A stretch of DNA of 64,000 nt, taken from assembly GCA_032051265.1 (NCBI GenBank), contig DAMBYU010000001.1, forward strand, positions 620,001 through 684,000. Reading direction: 5' to 3'. Source of the stretch: Dryocola sp032051265 (lineage in GTDB: Bacteria > Pseudomonadota > Gammaproteobacteria > Enterobacterales > Enterobacteriaceae). Shown piece after piece: positions 51,830 to 61,062 of the stretch (position 1 is its first letter; each line of letters starts with the position of its first letter). The notes below the pieces were generated by a model. The model was given only the letters and a program-made list of their open reading frames with translations, was not told where the DNA came from and searched no databases. Made by a program: the position numbers and the translations under genes.

Positions 51830-52708
51830 ATGCGAGTTTTCTGTAAGCAAATTGTTGGCGGGTTATTGATTGGTATAATTTTTTTTCTCGTTGGCTGCGC
51901 GGGCCAGGATCCTCTTGCGCGCGGTAGCACAATGGCTAAAAAAAATGCTCCGATCGGTGAAAATTTACAATCGGGAAGATTCACGCTTGCCAGCTGGCAG
52001 CGGATCGCTCCGCCGGTGACAACCTTGAGGGTCTACATTGAGGGCGACGGATTTGCCTGGAGGAGCCGCACGCGCCCGTCAGACAATCCTACGCCGCTTA
52101 ACCCCGTTGGTCTGATGCTGGCGGCAGCCGATCCCTCTGATAACGTGCTTTATCTTGCCCGTCCCTGCCAGTTTACCGGAGTGCCATTACCCGCCGCTTG
52201 TACGCCGGACTGGTGGACCGACAAGCGTTTCTCAGCATCGATTATCGAGTCGATGAACGACGCCCTCAGCCAGGTTACGCTGCGCTATCCTGGTGCGAAG
52301 ATTGAACTGGTAGGGTACTCAGGCGGCGGGAATATTGCCGCGCTGCTGGCGGCCCGCCGGACCGATGTGTATTCGCTGCGCACGGTCGCGGGCAATCTTG
52401 ACGTCGCGTATGTCAATAAGCTGCACCGGGTATCAGCGATGCCTGACGCCGTAAACGCCATCAGCATTGCTCCGAAGCTTGCTGCGATGCCGCAGATTCA
52501 TTTCAGCGGTAGCGCGGATAATACCGTGCCTCCTGCTGTGGCCGAACGTTTTCAGCGCGCGGTGGGAACGCGGTGCGCGCAGGTTGAAATTGTGTCCGGG
52601 ATGGAGCACGGTTCCGACTGGGCCGCCATCTGGCCGGCATTACTGAAGGAAAAAGTGGCGTGTGGCTCCGGACATAAAATACCTTTACAGACAGGGCAAA
52701 AAGGGTGA
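51830..52708 (+). CDS. alpha/beta-hydrolase lipoprotein
   Basis: 292 aa. Lipoprotein signal with the lipobox LVGC (Cys23, then Ala at +2, suggesting the outer membrane). The hydrolase fold has nucleophile elbow GYSGGGN, an aspartate in GSADNTVPP and a histidine in GMEHGSDW in correct order. Substrate unknown. It is divergent from the autotransporter across a short shared promoter region, but functional linkage is not shown. Confidence 0.8.
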   Translation: MRVFCKQIVGGLLIGIIFFLVGCAGQDPLARGSTMAKKNAPIGENLQSGRFTLASWQRIAPPVTTLRVYIEGDGFAWRSRTRPSDNPTPLNPVGLMLAAADPSDNVLYLARPCQFTGVPLPAACTPDWWTDKRFSASIIESMNDALSQVTLRYPGAKIELVGYSGGGNIAALLAARRTDVYSLRTVAGNLDVAYVNKLHRVSAMPDAVNAISIAPKLAAMPQIHFSGSADNTVPPAVAERFQRAVGTRCAQVEIVSGMEHGSDWAAIWPALLKEKVACGSGHKIPLQTGQKG

Positions 52709-52991
52709 ACTCTAATTAAAAAGGCTGCAATGCTGTCAGGAAATCCGATTATTAATCAGGCAAAAGATATATGTCAGCCTTTTTATGAAGCGGGCAAATA
52801 AATATCCGTGACGAAATAGCAGCCTGTTAAAGATAAAATCTCTGCCCCAGGCATTGTGGCGTGCAAATAATGTACTCATGTAGCAGGTAATAAGCCCTTG
52901 AAATACAGGCGCTCTGTATACAGAAACAGATCGCTATGTTAGGGTTGAATCCGTGATTAATCATCACACATTCAACCCAGATGGAGTTAGT
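52709..52991. other. intergenic region before dcm
   Basis: AAAAAGGCTG (52719-52728) and CAGCCTTTTT (about 52776-52785) are exact inverted repeats with a 47-nt loop, possibly ending the lipoprotein transcript on the plus strand. No gene is seen. Confidence 0.45.
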
Positions 52992-54404
52992 ATGCAAGTG
53001 TTACAGCCGGTTATTGATGAACTTATTGAACGGTCACGGGATGCAGATAAGCATAAGCAAGAAGAAGAATTATCTCTCCTGAAAAAGGTTCTGGAGATCT
53101 ATGACCAAAAGGTCGTGGCAGAGGTATTGCGTGCCGTCAGTGGAAGTAACTGGACGCGTGAAACCATCAATCGCTGGGTAAATGGCAAACTGACAAGCAA
53201 GCGACTGGTCGATGTTGAAATCACAATGCTGAAAAGCATGCTGCCTTCACCGCCTGCCCATCACGGGAAATACGCGTTTCGTTTTATTGATTTATTTGCC
53301 GGTATCGGCGGGATCCGCAGCGGATTTGAAGCGATTGGCGGGCAGTGCGTGTTTACCAGCGAATGGAATAAATACGCGGTAAGAACCTATAAAGCCAACT
53401 GGTATTGCGACCCTGAGCAGCATCAGTTCAACGAAGATATTCGCGATATTACGCAAAGCGATCGTACGGATCTTAGCGATGAGGAAGCAGCGGCGCATAT
53501 CCGGGCGACGCTACCGGATCATGACGTTTTACTGGCGGGGTTCCCGTGCCAGCCGTTTTCTCTGGCTGGCGTATCTAAAAAGAATGCGCTGGGCCGCGCC
53601 CACGGTTTTGCCTGTGAAACTCAGGGCACGCTGTTTTTCGACGTTGCCCGCATTATTGATGCAAAGCGTCCGGCAATTTTTGTGCTGGAAAACGTCAAGA
53701 ATCTTAAAAGCCACGATAAGGGCAACACCTTTCGTATCATTATGGAAACGCTGGATAGCCTCGGCTATGAAATTGCCGATGCGGCCGTCACGGGCGCTAA
53801 CGATCCAAAAATTATCGACGGCAAACATTTTTTACCGCAGCACCGCGAACGTATTGTGCTGGTGGGCTTCCGTCGCGATCTTAACCTGCATCAGGATTTC
53901 ACGCTGCGTGCGCTGAATGCTTTATATCCACAGCGCCGTCCCACCTTTGGTGAGCTGCTTGAGCCAACGGTGGACGCCAAATACATCCTCACGCCCACGC
54001 TCTGGAAATACCTTTATAATTACGCTAAAAAGCATCAGGCAAAAGGCAACGGTTTTGGCTATGGCCTGGTAGATCCAACCAATCCGGTGAGCGTGGCAAG
54101 AACGCTTTCGGCACGTTATTACAAAGATGGCGCCGAAATTCTCATCGATCGCGGCTGGGATAAAGCGCTTGGCGAACTGGATTTCAATGATGTGGAAAAC
54201 CAGGTGCGTCGTCCGCGTCGTTTAACGCCTCGAGAATGTGCACGTCTGATGGGGTTTGAGGCGGTGCAGGGCAAATCCTTCCGTATACCGGTTTCGGATA
54301 CCCAGGCCTACCGTCAGTTTGGCAACTCGGTTGTGGTTCCTGCTTTTGCCGCCGTGGCGAAACTGCTGGAAGAGAAGATTAAACAGGCCGTGCAAAAACG
54401 CTAA
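52992..54404 (+). CDS. dcm: DNA cytosine methyltransferase Dcm
   Basis: 470 aa from the ATG at 52992, chosen for GGAG at the right distance. C5-methyltransferase motifs are all visible: FRFIDLFAGIGGIRSGF (I), AGFPCQPFSLAGV with the catalytic Cys (IV), VLENVKNLKSHD (VI), QHRERIVLVGFR (VIII) and YRQFGNSVVVP (X). Closely resembles E. coli Dcm, which methylates the second C of CCWGG. The N-terminal 90 residues diverge from E. coli. Followed by vsr with a 12-bp gap. Confidence 0.94.
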   Translation: MQVLQPVIDELIERSRDADKHKQEEELSLLKKVLEIYDQKVVAEVLRAVSGSNWTRETINRWVNGKLTSKRLVDVEITMLKSMLPSPPAHHGKYAFRFIDLFAGIGGIRSGFEAIGGQCVFTSEWNKYAVRTYKANWYCDPEQHQFNEDIRDITQSDRTDLSDEEAAAHIRATLPDHDVLLAGFPCQPFSLAGVSKKNALGRAHGFACETQGTLFFDVARIIDAKRPAIFVLENVKNLKSHDKGNTFRIIMETLDSLGYEIADAAVTGANDPKIIDGKHFLPQHRERIVLVGFRRDLNLHQDFTLRALNALYPQRRPTFGELLEPTVDAKYILTPTLWKYLYNYAKKHQAKGNGFGYGLVDPTNPVSVARTLSARYYKDGAEILIDRGWDKALGELDFNDVENQVRRPRRLTPRECARLMGFEAVQGKSFRIPVSDTQAYRQFGNSVVVPAFAAVAKLLEEKIKQAVQKR

Positions 54405-54416
54405 ACGGAGAGAAAG

Positions 54417-54917
54417 ATGGCTGATGTACACAGCAAAGCGGTGCGCAGCAAAAATATGCGCGCCATTGCCACTCGCGATACGGCCATCGAAAAGCGCCTG
54501 GCGGGTCTGCTTGCGGAATGCGGTTTTGCGTTCCGCGTGCAGGACGAGAAGCTTGCCGGTCGCCCCGATTTTGTTATTGATAACCATCGCTGCGTTATCT
54601 TTACCCACGGCTGCTTCTGGCATCATCACAACTGCTATCTGTTCAAAGTGCCCGCCACGCGCACTGAATTCTGGCTTGAGAAAATAGGTAAGAACGTTGA
54701 GCGTGATAAACGCGACATCCGGCGTTTGCTGGCGGAGGGCTGGCGCGTGCTGCTGGTCTGGGAATGTGCGCTAAGAGGACGTGCAAAGCTCAGCGATGAG
54801 GCCTTAACGGAAAGGCTGGAAGAGTGGATTTGTAGCGGTGGTCACCATGGGCAGATTGATACGCTCGGTATCCATGAACTTCATGACGACGGGTGGCAAA
54901 CGCCACCCGTAGGGTGA
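54417..54917 (+). CDS. vsr: very short patch repair endonuclease Vsr
   Basis: 166 aa. Nicks 5' of T in T:G mismatches arising by deamination of Dcm-methylated cytosine. Motifs: VHSKAVRSKNMRAI, the catalytic Asp in GRPDFVID and the HGCFWHHHNC zinc/active-site region. In E. coli the gene overlaps dcm; here a gap with its own ribosome site (GGAGAGAAAG) is present. The last residues (WQTPPVG) are encoded by the terminator hairpin, extending the protein slightly beyond the E. coli length. Confidence 0.94.
   Translation: MADVHSKAVRSKNMRAIATRDTAIEKRLAGLLAECGFAFRVQDEKLAGRPDFVIDNHRCVIFTHGCFWHHHNCYLFKVPATRTEFWLEKIGKNVERDKRDIRRLLAEGWRVLLVWECALRGRAKLSDEALTERLEEWICSGGHHGQIDTLGIHELHDDGWQTPPVG
54889..54910. 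terminator. bidirectional terminator between vsr and yedA
   Basis: ACGGGTGGC and GCCACCCGT form a perfect 9-bp stem around AAAC, inside the last codons of vsr and just after the convergent yedA stop. T-tracts are weak on both sides. Confidence 0.6.
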
Positions 54918-55835
54918 TCACTTCTCTGTTTCACAGGCTCTCATTATCGGCTTTGGGGGCAGCAGATATTTCCCCAGCGTCACCAGCACGACCGCGAAGA
55001 TAATCACGCCAAGCGCCAGCCATTCGACAGGCGAAAGGCTCTCGCCTGCGAACCCCGTGCCCAGCAGCACCGCTACGACCGGATTAACATAGGCGTAGCT
55101 TGTCGCCACCGCTGGAGCAACGTTGCGGATCAGGTACATATAAGCGCTGATGGCAATAATCGAACCGAACAGCGCCAGATAGCCTACGGCCAGCAAGCCT
55201 GCGGCTGTTGGCATGACGCTCAGGCGTTCGCCCGTAGCCGCGGAGGCGCAAAGCAGCACAATACCGGCGGCAAGCATTTCAATCGCCCCGGCCATCAGGC
55301 CGGTCGGTAGTTCAATGCGCGAGCCATAAACAGAGCCAAACGCCCAGCTCAGGGAGCCAATCAGGATAAGCCCGGCGCCCCAGGGATTGTCGCTCAGGTT
55401 TCCGCCGCTATTGAGAAGGATTATCCCCGCCAGGCCAATGGCGATACCCAGCCATTCAAGCTTGCGCGTCGGGATGCCAAACAGGCGGCTAAAGCACAGG
55501 GTAAACAGCGGCACGGTGGCAACCATCACTGCCGCAATACCGGAAGGAACATGCTGATGTTCCGCAACGGTCACAAAGCCGTTACCCACGGCAAGCAACA
55601 GCACGCCAATCAGGGCGGCATTAAGCAGAGGCTTTATTGCCGGCAGTTTATGACCCCGCAATAGCAGTACGCTTAACAAAATTACGCCAGCGCTCATAAA
55701 ACGCACGCCAGCCATCATAAACGGCGGCCAGCTTTTAACCCCGATAGCGATAGCAAAATAAGTGGAGCCCCAGATGATATAGAGCGCAAAAAGCGCGGCT
55801 ATCAGCGGTAATAGTTGACCTGAACGAACGCGCAT
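54918..55835 (-). CDS. yedA: EamA/DMT-family transporter YedA
   Basis: 305 aa, ten hydrophobic helices in two EamA repeats (YIIWGSTYFAIAIGVKSWPPF; GSLSWAFGSVYGSRIELP). Matches E. coli YedA, an inner-membrane drug/metabolite exporter homologue without a firm substrate. Located beside vsr as in E. coli. Confidence 0.92.
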   Translation of the reverse strand: MRVRSGQLLPLIAALFALYIIWGSTYFAIAIGVKSWPPFMMAGVRFMSAGVILLSVLLLRGHKLPAIKPLLNAALIGVLLLAVGNGFVTVAEHQHVPSGIAAVMVATVPLFTLCFSRLFGIPTRKLEWLGIAIGLAGIILLNSGGNLSDNPWGAGLILIGSLSWAFGSVYGSRIELPTGLMAGAIEMLAAGIVLLCASAATGERLSVMPTAAGLLAVGYLALFGSIIAISAYMYLIRNVAPAVATSYAYVNPVVAVLLGTGFAGESLSPVEWLALGVIIFAVVLVTLGKYLLPPKPIMRACETEK

Positions 55836-56008
55836 ACTTCCTCACGACCTTACTGCGACAGGCTTAATAGTTAACGTCAAAACTATCAGCCTGGCGAGTA
55901 TTTTAATTGTTACTATTTTGTTAATTGTCGTTGACATGTGACTTTAATTTTCGTGTGCCGGGTTTTGCTCCATACTAAAAAGCAACTTAACGAAAAAGGA
56001 TAATGATT

Positions 56009-56923
56009 TTGGCCGGAAGTAGCTTATTAACGCTTCTTGATGATATCGCCACGCTGCTGGACGATATCTCAATGATGGGAAAGGTGGCGGCAAAGAAAAC
56101 CGCTGGCGTACTAGGGGATGATTTATCGCTCAATGCGCAACAGGTTTCGGGGGTGCGTGCCAACCGCGAACTGCCGGTGGTGTGGGGTGTGGCGAAGGGC
56201 TCGTTTCTTAATAAACTTGTCCTCGTGCCGCTTGCGCTGGTCATCAGCGCTTTTGCGCCCTGGGCGATAACGCCGCTCTTAATGGTTGGCGGCGCGTTCC
56301 TGTGTTTTGAAGGCGTCGAGAAAGTGGTTCACAGTTTGCAGGCCCGCAAACACAAAGAGACGCCTGAAGAAAAGAAGGCTCGTCTTGATGCCATCGCCGC
56401 GCAGGACCCGATGGTTTATGAAAAGGATAAAGTTAAAGGCGCTATACGCACCGATTTTATCCTCTCGGCTGAAATCGTCGCCATTACGTTGGGTATCGTG
56501 GCGGATGCGCCGCTACTGAACCAGATTGTGGTGCTGGCAGGCATTGCGATTCTGGTCACCGTAGGCGTATACGGCCTGGTAGGGATGATCGTGAAACTCG
56601 ACGATTTGGGCTACTGGCTGGCTGAAAAACGCTCGCAGATTGCGCAGGGGATAGGCAAAACGCTGCTGGTGCTTGCGCCATGGTTAATGAAGTTTCTTTC
56701 GATTGTTGGCACGCTGGCGATGTTCCTGGTCGGCGGTGGGATTCTGGTCCACGGCATTCCCGCTTTACACCACGCGATTGAACACTGGACGGAAAAGGCC
56801 GGGGGAGTGGTTCATCTGTTCGCACCGACGCTTGTCAATATGGTGCTCGGCTTTATTGTCGGTGCGATAGTTTTAGCGGTGGTGAACGGAATAAACCATC
56901 TGCGCGGTAAGGCTTCGCATTAA
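56009..56923 (+). CDS. yedI: DUF808 membrane protein YedI
   Basis: 304 aa. TTG at 56009 is taken as the start because AAGGA lies 8 nt before it and the E. coli protein begins AGSSLLTLLDDIATLLDDIS directly after its Met; an ATG at 56003 in the same frame is too close to the ribosome site. Six or more hydrophobic helices; KGAIRTDFILSAEIVAITLG is typical of the family. Function unknown. Confidence 0.9.
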   Translation: MAGSSLLTLLDDIATLLDDISMMGKVAAKKTAGVLGDDLSLNAQQVSGVRANRELPVVWGVAKGSFLNKLVLVPLALVISAFAPWAITPLLMVGGAFLCFEGVEKVVHSLQARKHKETPEEKKARLDAIAAQDPMVYEKDKVKGAIRTDFILSAEIVAITLGIVADAPLLNQIVVLAGIAILVTVGVYGLVGMIVKLDDLGYWLAEKRSQIAQGIGKTLLVLAPWLMKFLSIVGTLAMFLVGGGILVHGIPALHHAIEHWTEKAGGVVHLFAPTLVNMVLGFIVGAIVLAVVNGINHLRGKASH

Positions 56924-57015
56924 GAATTTGCATAAATTTGCGTTCAGGGCTGGGCAAAAATGCTGCTCTTTGACTATAACTGTAAAAGTTTTCACCCCTG
57001 ATACCGGAGGCAGTT

Positions 57016-57198
57016 ATGGTCTATGTGGTCAGCGATGAAGTCCAGCCTAAAAATGGTGGCCCAAGGATGATCGTTACCGGGTTTTCCAGTGGCATGGTGG
57101 AGTGTCGTTGGTATGACGGTTACGGTGTACAACGCGAGGCATTCCGTGAGGATGACCTGGCGCCCACGGAAGAGGAGAGGGGGCAACTACAAGGATAA
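57016..57198 (+). CDS. yodC: YodC family protein (DUF2158)
   Basis: 60 aa, GGAGG before the ATG. The core GGPRMIVTGFSSGMVECRWYDGYGVQREAF is the DUF2158 signature and matches E. coli YodC. Small cytoplasmic protein of unknown role. Confidence 0.92.
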   Translation: MVYVVSDEVQPKNGGPRMIVTGFSSGMVECRWYDGYGVQREAFREDDLAPTEEERGQLQG

Positions 57199-57204
57199 AT
57201 GCAG

Positions 57205-57231
57205 AAATACCCGGCCACTGACCGGGTATTT
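57205..57231. terminator. terminator between convergent yodC and yedP
   Basis: AAATACCCGG and CCGGGTATTT pair perfectly over 10 bp around a 7-nt loop, followed by TTAT on the plus strand. Works in both directions. Confidence 0.87.
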
Positions 57232-57262
57232 TTATCGCTTTGCATCCGTCACAGAAGACCGC

Positions 57263-58078
57263 TTAGCTGGAGGGAATAAAATAATCCAGGCCTTCCTTCC
57301 AGCCCTCCGGGCCATAATGAAGGCTATGATAAACCCGCGAGGGATTATCATTACGTAAAATAACGGGCTCACGGCTGTACCCTTTTACCACCACGGCGTA
57401 GTCAACATTATCAAGCAGCATGGCATCATTCGGGCCGTCGCCCAGGCCGATCGTAGTGTAGGTTTTCCCCTCGTTTTGCTCGTACTGCTGATACAGCCAG
57501 CGTAGCGCCTGGCCCTTATCGCCCTGCGCGCTCATGATATGCCAGAAGCGTCCGCCCTGAACCAGCATCAGACCCAGCTCCGCTACGCGTTCGGAAAAAG
57601 CGCTGAACATCTCCTGTGAGTCTCGCCAGATAAAAGCCTCGGATGCTTCCCTCAGCCGTGCCAGAGCCGCCTGTTTATGCGTTAAGCCCGTCCATTCACT
57701 GAGGGTATTTACATCCACATCCGCAAAGCTGGTGAATTTAAATCCGTACTGGCTACGAAGATTGTTTAGCAAGTCCATCAGTTCATCGTGACGAACGCCT
57801 GCGATCCGCCGCGGAAAGCTTTCGCTATCGGTCCAGCGCGCATCCAGTTGTACTACCGCGCCATCTTCAGCGATAAACGACTGCCCGGTAATGCCCAGTT
57901 CTTTTTGCCATTCAATAATCTCAGCGGCGCTTTTATTACTGCACAGGACCAGCGGGATGCCCCGTTCTCTGAACACGCCCAGCCAGCTACTCGCGGCTTC
58001 CCAACGGTAGGTATGATGGTCGAGCAGCGTACCGTCAAGTTCGGAGACGATAAGTAGCGAGTCGTGCAAATATGGCAT
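57263..58078 (-). CDS. yedP: HAD-family mannosyl-3-phosphoglycerate phosphatase-like YedP
   Basis: 271 aa, the E. coli YedP length. HAD motifs: SELDGTLLDHH (first Asp variant ExDGT with D as nucleophile partner), LCSNKSAAEI, and GLGDGPNDAMLLD. Cap type fits the Cof/MPGP group. The E. coli name comes from homology to archaeal MPGP; natural substrate uncertain. Confidence 0.92.
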   Translation of the reverse strand: MPYLHDSLLIVSELDGTLLDHHTYRWEAASSWLGVFRERGIPLVLCSNKSAAEIIEWQKELGITGQSFIAEDGAVVQLDARWTDSESFPRRIAGVRHDELMDLLNNLRSQYGFKFTSFADVDVNTLSEWTGLTHKQAALARLREASEAFIWRDSQEMFSAFSERVAELGLMLVQGGRFWHIMSAQGDKGQALRWLYQQYEQNEGKTYTTIGLGDGPNDAMLLDNVDYAVVVKGYSREPVILRNDNPSRVYHSLHYGPEGWKEGLDYFIPSS

Positions 58079-58234
58079 TGGGTTTCCTCGTTAGGATTAT
58101 TCTCAATTAAGTGCCGGAAATTAACGCTGCGGTAAAACGGGATCGTTACCGAAATGCGGACACCACCGGGCTTGCGTGAAGGAAAGATATGATGAATGTA
58201 TTTAATAGAAATTATTCATGCAAAAAATATAAGC

Positions 58235-58262
58235 TTGTTTTACAAAAAATTTGCCGTAAAGT
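58235..58262 (+). promoter_or_regulatory. dsrA promoter
   Basis: TTGTTT (58235-58240), 16-bp spacer, TAAAGT (58257-58262), with the predicted RNA start 7-8 nt later. Confidence 0.6.
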
Positions 58263-58269
58263 GTTTGTC

Positions 58270-58357
58270 GACATCAGATTTCCTGATGTAACGAATTTCA
58301 AATGCTTCTTGCATGAATAATGCTTTTACATCCCGGCTCCCCAGCCGGGATGCTTTT
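58270..58357 (+). ncRNA. dsrA: DsrA small regulatory RNA
   Basis: About 87 nt. The first stem (ACATCAG-ATTTC-CTGATGT, about 58271-58289) and the adjacent CGAATTTCAAATGCTTCTTGC closely follow E. coli DsrA, whose 5' part pairs with the rpoS leader and whose second region represses hns. It ends in a strong terminator CATCCCGGCT/AGCCGGGATG (58329-58352) with T-run. The synteny (yedP, dsrA, yodD, dsrB, rcsA) matches E. coli. Hfq-dependent action at low temperature is family knowledge. Confidence 0.9.
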
Positions 58358-58360
58358 TCT

Positions 58361-58594
58361 TTATCTGTTTACTTCACTAACCCTGAAGTCGTGGATATCC
58401 AGTTCAAAGGCTTCCGCAAGCTCAGTATAAGAGTGCCATGTGCGTCCATCGACGCTTACCCGCTGTGGATACTCTTCGTTATCCGCACGTTTGACTTCAC
58501 TTTCACTGATTTCGTTGATCGCCGCCAGCAGGGCATCGACGTCTACATTGACCTCCTGATGCACCGTTTCGCTGGGCTCTTTCGCGGTCTTCAT
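58361..58594 (-). CDS. yodD: stress-induced small protein YodD
   Basis: 77 aa. VDVDALLAAINEISESEV and the tail AFELDIHDFRVSEVNR match E. coli YodD, a peroxide/acid-stress-inducible protein of unknown function. AGGAGGATGAG precedes the ATG. Converges on dsrA. Confidence 0.92.
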   Translation of the reverse strand: MKTAKEPSETVHQEVNVDVDALLAAINEISESEVKRADNEEYPQRVSVDGRTWHSYTELAEAFELDIHDFRVSEVNR

Positions 58595-58724
58595 GCCTCA
58601 TCCTCCTGCAAATCACCAGCCTTAAGTATAGACGGCTTAGCAAAATGCTTCGCATGGGGGCGTGTTCGATGCGAATGAGTCGTTTTTGATCTACACTGGC
58701 ACAAAGAAACCGGAGGATTTTGGT

Positions 58725-58916
58725 ATGAATATCAACGATCGCGTTACCGTTAAGACCGATGGCGGTCCCCGTCGTTCTGGCGTGGTGTTGGCTGTGGAAC
58801 AGTTCAGCGAGGGGACGATGTACCTGGTCTCGCTTGAGGATTACCCGCTGGGGATCTGGTTCTTTAACGAGACGGGGCATCCTGACGGGATATTTGTCGA
58901 GCAGCTGGAGCAGTAA
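58725..58916 (+). CDS. dsrB: DsrB protein
   Basis: 63 aa from the ATG at 58725 with GGAGG upstream. MNINDRVTVKTDGGPRR and EGTMYLVSLEDYPLGIWFFNE match E. coli DsrB (62 aa), a small protein of unknown role whose expression depends on sigma-S. Confidence 0.93.
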   Translation: MNINDRVTVKTDGGPRRSGVVLAVEQFSEGTMYLVSLEDYPLGIWFFNETGHPDGIFVEQLEQ

Positions 58917-58965
58917 CAGGCTGGCAACCAGGCCTGAGATTGACGCAAGAGCCGCAGTTTTATAG

Positions 58966-58991
58966 GTCGGGTAAGCGTAGCGCCACCCGAC
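58966..58991. terminator. enteric intergenic repeat / bidirectional terminator between dsrB and rcsA
   Basis: GTCGGGT (58966-58972) and ACCCGAC (58985-58991) enclose AAGCGTAGCGCC, a common form of enteric extragenic repeat. It lies between the convergent ends of dsrB and rcsA. Confidence 0.7.
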
Positions 58992-59004
58992 AAATTTTGC
59001 TTAA

Positions 59005-59628
59005 TTAACGCAGGTTAACGAAAATGCCGTTGGTGACGTTATCGGTGAGCCGTACCACATGATATATCACCTGTTTATTATGCGTTTTTATTTTGCGCTT
59101 AATATTACCCTTATGCGATGACACCGTTTTGGCTTTGATGTTCATTTGATCGGATATCTGAATCGTACCCTGGCCGGACATCCACATTTTCAGCATACTT
59201 GATTCGGTTCGACTCAATGAAAGCGTAGGTAAATTAATATGTCCAATGCATTGCGCATTTTTTGCTAAATACTCTTCGAGAATTTCGTCTAGCGATTCAG
59301 GTTTAATGGATTTCGAGCTGATAAGAAGATTATTTCTGACCAGCAGATACTCATCAAAATGAATATTAGCGATAGCCATAAATACCAGAAACAGAGTGCC
59401 GGGATGCTGATTAATGATCTGCTTAATACGCTGACTGCTTTGCGGGTGGTGAATAAAGCAATCCTCATTAATAAACACCACGCTGGGTGCCTGTGACTGA
59501 CAGGCCTGGGCCAGTTCCTCTACATCCTGAACATCGGTAATTTGCCGTTTTCTTATCCCGCGGCTAGCCAGATAGCCGGTCAACCCCAGCCGGGTATAAC
59601 TGCATAAGTCCATAATAATCGTTGACAT
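59005..59628 (-). CDS. rcsA: capsule regulator RcsA
   Basis: 207 aa, same as E. coli. C-terminal LuxR-type helix-turn-helix (LSRTESSMLKMWMSGQGTIQISDQMNIKAKTVSSHKGNIKRKI). Partner of RcsB for activating colanic-acid/capsule genes; unstable through Lon. The long leader (59629-60001) carries an RcsAB box. Confidence 0.95.
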   Translation of the reverse strand: MSTIIMDLCSYTRLGLTGYLASRGIRKRQITDVQDVEELAQACQSQAPSVVFINEDCFIHHPQSSQRIKQIINQHPGTLFLVFMAIANIHFDEYLLVRNNLLISSKSIKPESLDEILEEYLAKNAQCIGHINLPTLSLSRTESSMLKMWMSGQGTIQISDQMNIKAKTVSSHKGNIKRKIKTHNKQVIYHVVRLTDNVTNGIFVNLR

Positions 59629-59963
59629 AGCAAACCCTCACTAAGTGTATTATCCGTTCAGCTTCGATTGAACAGGCCGCTCCATTAAGCGCCTCCCGTT
59701 ACGAAACTACCCCCTGCCAGCACTTCCGCACATTTCCTTCCATTCGGGTAAAACGATGGGGAAAAATGCTTTCCAGCCATTGGCTTGAGTTGCAGATAAA
59801 TGGCGCTACGGAAGTATTATCAGGCGGGATCACTATCCCGTAAAGTTATGTATAATTTGCCAGGAATGTTCTCAAAGTAAAGTAATTATTGTGAACTGTG
59901 AGATAAGTAAAATCTAATATCCCGCGGCAGGGTTATCCTGGTGGATGTTATTTAAAATAGTTT

Positions 59964-59978
59964 TTAGGAATATCCTCA
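59964..59978 (-). promoter_or_regulatory. RcsAB box upstream of rcsA
   Basis: The minus strand reads TGAGGATATTCCTAA, close to the RcsAB consensus TAAGAATATTCCTA. It lies about 340 bp upstream of rcsA and just past the fliR end, consistent with rcsA autoactivation. Confidence 0.7.
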
Positions 59979-60001
59979 GAGAGGCCGCATGAAGCAAGCG
60001 G

Positions 60002-60787
60002 TTATTTCGCAGGTATTTCACTTACTATATCCGCCAGCAAATCGAAAATTTCACTAAATAAATGTTCAGCGAAAGGTGCAATCAGCGGCATCAATGCGGC
60101 CATCACCAGCAGGCCGATGGAGAGGGTGACCGGGAAACCAATTACAAATACGGAAAGCTGCGGTGCCATACGGTTTAACAAACCCAGCGCGATATTCAGC
60201 GTCAGCAGAAGCGTGATTAAGGGCAGGGCAAGCATCAGTCCGTTAAGGAAAATCAGTCCGCCTGCGCGGGTAAGCGCCATAAATACGTTGCTGTTAATCA
60301 CCTCGCCGCCAATCGGCAGCGTATGAAAGGTATCGACCAGCATTGAGATCAGCCATAAATGACCGTTAAACGTCAGGAACAGCAGCATCGCCAGCATATC
60401 CATAAAGCGCGCCAGCACCGGCATATTCAGGCGGCTTCCGGGGTCGAAAAAGGTGGCGAAAGAAAGGCCCATTTGCAGGCCAATAAGCTCTCCTGCGGTA
60501 CGAATCACGGCAAAGGCGAACTGCATGGTGAAGCCCAGCATGATGCCGATTAAAATTTGCTGCGCCGCAAGCCAGAAGCCCGCAGCGGAGAAAATAGTCA
60601 CGCCGCTCATCGGCAGCGAGGGGGCGATTATCCAGGTGATCATCAGCGCGAGGCCAATTTTCACCTTTTTCGAAACAGAACGTTCGCTAAAGATAGGGGC
60701 AGTACTAATGAGCGCCAGGATGCGGATAAAAGGCCAGAAGCCTATGCTCAGTAAGTTCAGCCACTGGTCGCTGTCAACGTGGATCAT
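60002..60787 (-). CDS. fliR: flagellar export apparatus protein FliR
   Basis: 261 aa, six membrane helices; LIGLQMGLSFATFFDPGSRLNMPVLARFMDMLA is typical. Component of the export gate with FliP and FliQ. Its ATG overlaps the fliQ stop by 4 bp. Last gene of the operon. Confidence 0.95.
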   Translation of the reverse strand: MIHVDSDQWLNLLSIGFWPFIRILALISTAPIFSERSVSKKVKIGLALMITWIIAPSLPMSGVTIFSAAGFWLAAQQILIGIMLGFTMQFAFAVIRTAGELIGLQMGLSFATFFDPGSRLNMPVLARFMDMLAMLLFLTFNGHLWLISMLVDTFHTLPIGGEVINSNVFMALTRAGGLIFLNGLMLALPLITLLLTLNIALGLLNRMAPQLSVFVIGFPVTLSIGLLVMAALMPLIAPFAEHLFSEIFDLLADIVSEIPAK

Positions 60788-61053
60788 CCAATCATCGTCG
60801 GCAAATTGGTTAGCAGCGTGCGCATGTAATCAAGCAGCAGATTGAGCATCCACGGGCCTGCCACAATCATGGTGACAAAGACGGCGAGGATCTTTGGAAT
60901 GAACGACAGCGTCATTTCGTTAATCTGCGTCGCCGCCTGCAGCATGGAGATAATCAGGCCGGTCACCAGCGCGACCAGCAGCAGCGGTGCCGCGAGCGCC
61001 AGGGCAACTTTCATCGCCTCGGTGCCCATCATCATGACCGATTCAGGAGTCAT
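60784..61053 (-). CDS. fliQ: flagellar export apparatus protein FliQ
   Basis: 89 aa, two helices (LALAAPLLLVALVTGLIISMLQAATQINEMTLSF). Export-gate subunit arranged around FliP/FliR. Ends 4 bp inside fliR. Confidence 0.96.
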   Translation of the reverse strand: MTPESVMMMGTEAMKVALALAAPLLLVALVTGLIISMLQAATQINEMTLSFIPKILAVFVTMIVAGPWMLNLLLDYMRTLLTNLPTMIG

Positions 61054-61062
61054 CGTCTTACC

